From positions 86,555-150,554 of the forward strand of contig JAJYGC010000002.1 of assembly GCA_021785195.1 (NCBI GenBank): 64,000 bases of DNA. Direction: 5' to 3'. This document shows positions 63,327-64,000 of this stretch, piece by piece (position 1 is the stretch's first letter; each line of letters starts with the position of its first letter). The position numbers and the translations under genes are program-made. The notes beneath the pieces are model-generated. The model saw nothing but the letters and a program-made list of their open reading frames with translations, did no database searches and was not told the origin of the DNA. Source of the stretch: Nitrospirota bacterium. Its GTDB lineage: Bacteria; Nitrospirota; Leptospirillia; Leptospirillales; Leptospirillaceae.

Positions 63327-64000
63327 ATGGACCCGATCGTGGCTCCGGCCACACGCTTGATCAACCAACCTGTCGGCATTCTTCGGATCTCCGGATCAGA
63401 CCTTCTTCCCCGGTTTTCTCCTCTTTTTGTCCATTCTTCCGGAAAACTCCTTCCAGAACCGCGCCATGCCTATCGTGTCCGCGTCCACGATCAGTCGGGT
63501 GAACCCGTAGATGATGGGATTTTGCTATATTTCAGGGCCCCCTCCAGTTTAACCGGAGAGGATGTTCTGGAATTCCAGCTTCATGGAAATCCGCACTGTC
63601 TTCGTCGGGTCATGGATTACGCCATTGAATTGGGGGCTCGCCCTGCGCGCCCGGGTGAGTTTTTGTATCGGTCTTACCTTCATCACAAGATCTCCTTGCT
63701 GAAGGCCGAATCCCTGAACCGCCTGATTCAGGCCCCTTCCTTTCAGGACTATAGAAGGCAGTTTTCCGATTATTCCGCCAAGACTCCCGGGCCATTGGAA
63801 GAAATTCGCCTGGAATGGGTCAATTTGATGGCACAGTTGTATGTTCTTCTGGATCATTCTGATCTTTCGGATTCTGAGCTTCCGTCCTTTGATCATGTTC
63901 AGAAGGGGATCGATTCTCTCCTCCTCAGGATCGACGCTTACCGCCGGTCCTATAAAGCGCACAAATCTCGTTGGCAGGGTTTTTCGGTGGCTCTCCTGGG
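63327..64000 (+). CDS. mnmE: tRNA modification GTPase MnmE (partial, cut at window end)
   Basis: Open to the last base, 224 codons visible from ATG 63327. The N-terminal tetrahydrofolate-binding domain begins DPIVAPATRL and has VGILRISGS, FRAPSSLTGEDVLEFQLHG and ARPGEFLYRSYL. The start of the GTPase domain (GFSVALLG) is at the very edge. With MnmG it modifies U34 of tRNAs. The central helical domain is somewhat diverged. It is the normal partner after yidC. Confidence 0.93.
   Translation, partial: MDPIVAPATRLINQPVGILRISGSDLLPRFSPLFVHSSGKLLPEPRHAYRVRVHDQSGEPVDDGILLYFRAPSSLTGEDVLEFQLHGNPHCLRRVMDYAIELGARPARPGEFLYRSYLHHKISLLKAESLNRLIQAPSFQDYRRQFSDYSAKTPGPLEEIRLEWVNLMAQLYVLLDHSDLSDSELPSFDHVQKGIDSLLLRIDAYRRSYKAHKSRWQGFSVALL

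Noticed and set aside
1..64000. CRISPR array, prophage, integron or restriction-modification system
   Set aside because: No regularly spaced repeats, cas genes, phage structural genes, integrase or methyltransferase/endonuclease pair were seen on either strand; the YgjP-like gene alone is not enough.

Overview
The window is a dense, GC-rich bacterial chromosome segment. Genes lie on both strands and are often packed in overlapping ATGA/GTGA operons, with frequent GTG and TTG starts and clear GGAGG-type ribosome sites. The gene mix suggests an acidophilic Nitrospirota such as Leptospirillum: a RuBisCO-like protein of the acid-mine type, a HpnR-like hopanoid C-3 methylase, an anaerobic-type cobalamin pathway and many outer-membrane lipoproteins. 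The genus assignment is inference from remembered families, not from a search.

Layout. 1-3.9 kb: end of ribD, ribE, a YacG zinc protein, then cbiL, an unknown membrane protein and cbiF. 3.9-10.7 kb (minus strand): phosphoesterase, secreted coiled-coil protein, ferritin-like protein, B12-binding radical SAM enzyme, small holin-like membrane protein, rmuC. 10.8-16.4 kb: ilvD divergent from cobQ-cbiB-cobD. 16.4-20.8 kb: small MerR-like HTH gene with its own operator-like inverted repeat and terminator, fumC, tRNA-Pro(CGG), acylphosphatase, a sigma-70 factor fused in frame to adenine phosphoribosyltransferase, and a YciI protein. 20.9-28 kb: PAS/GGDEF diguanylate cyclase and gltB. 28-30.3 kb: accessory patch with an orphan protein, a BON lipoprotein and a decayed IS1595-family transposase. 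30.3-36.2 kb: YhaM-like nuclease, FAD/Fe-S dehydrogenase, orphan IstB-like ATPase, acyl-ACP desaturase. 36.5-43.6 kb: MgtA-type ATPase, outer-membrane protein, two paralogous TPR lipoproteins, mscL with a zinc-ribbon tail, and a frameshifted DUF481 gene. 43.6-49.2 kb: hpnR divergent from the RuBisCO-like gene, a prenyltransferase-fold protein, DUF202 protein and DMT transporter. 49.2-54.6 kb: cyclic phosphodiesterase, Slp lipoprotein, thioredoxin-like protein, yjbQ-prmA-pyrF. 54.0-59.6 kb: cbiD-cbiE-cbiT-cbiG-cbiH-btuR-def operon. 59.6-64 kb: YgjP-like hydrolase, rplI, then rpmH-rnpA-yidD-yidC-mnmE (cut by the window end).

Cobalamin synthesis is spread over three loci in the window (tetrapyrrole methylation steps in the first and third, late amidation and side-chain steps in the second, adenosylation in the third). 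Two B12-binding-type radical SAM enzymes encoded here are likely consumers. The most unusual object is the sigma factor-APRT fusion at 19.0-20.5 kb, which carries a good internal ribosome site exactly where a free-standing APRT would start.
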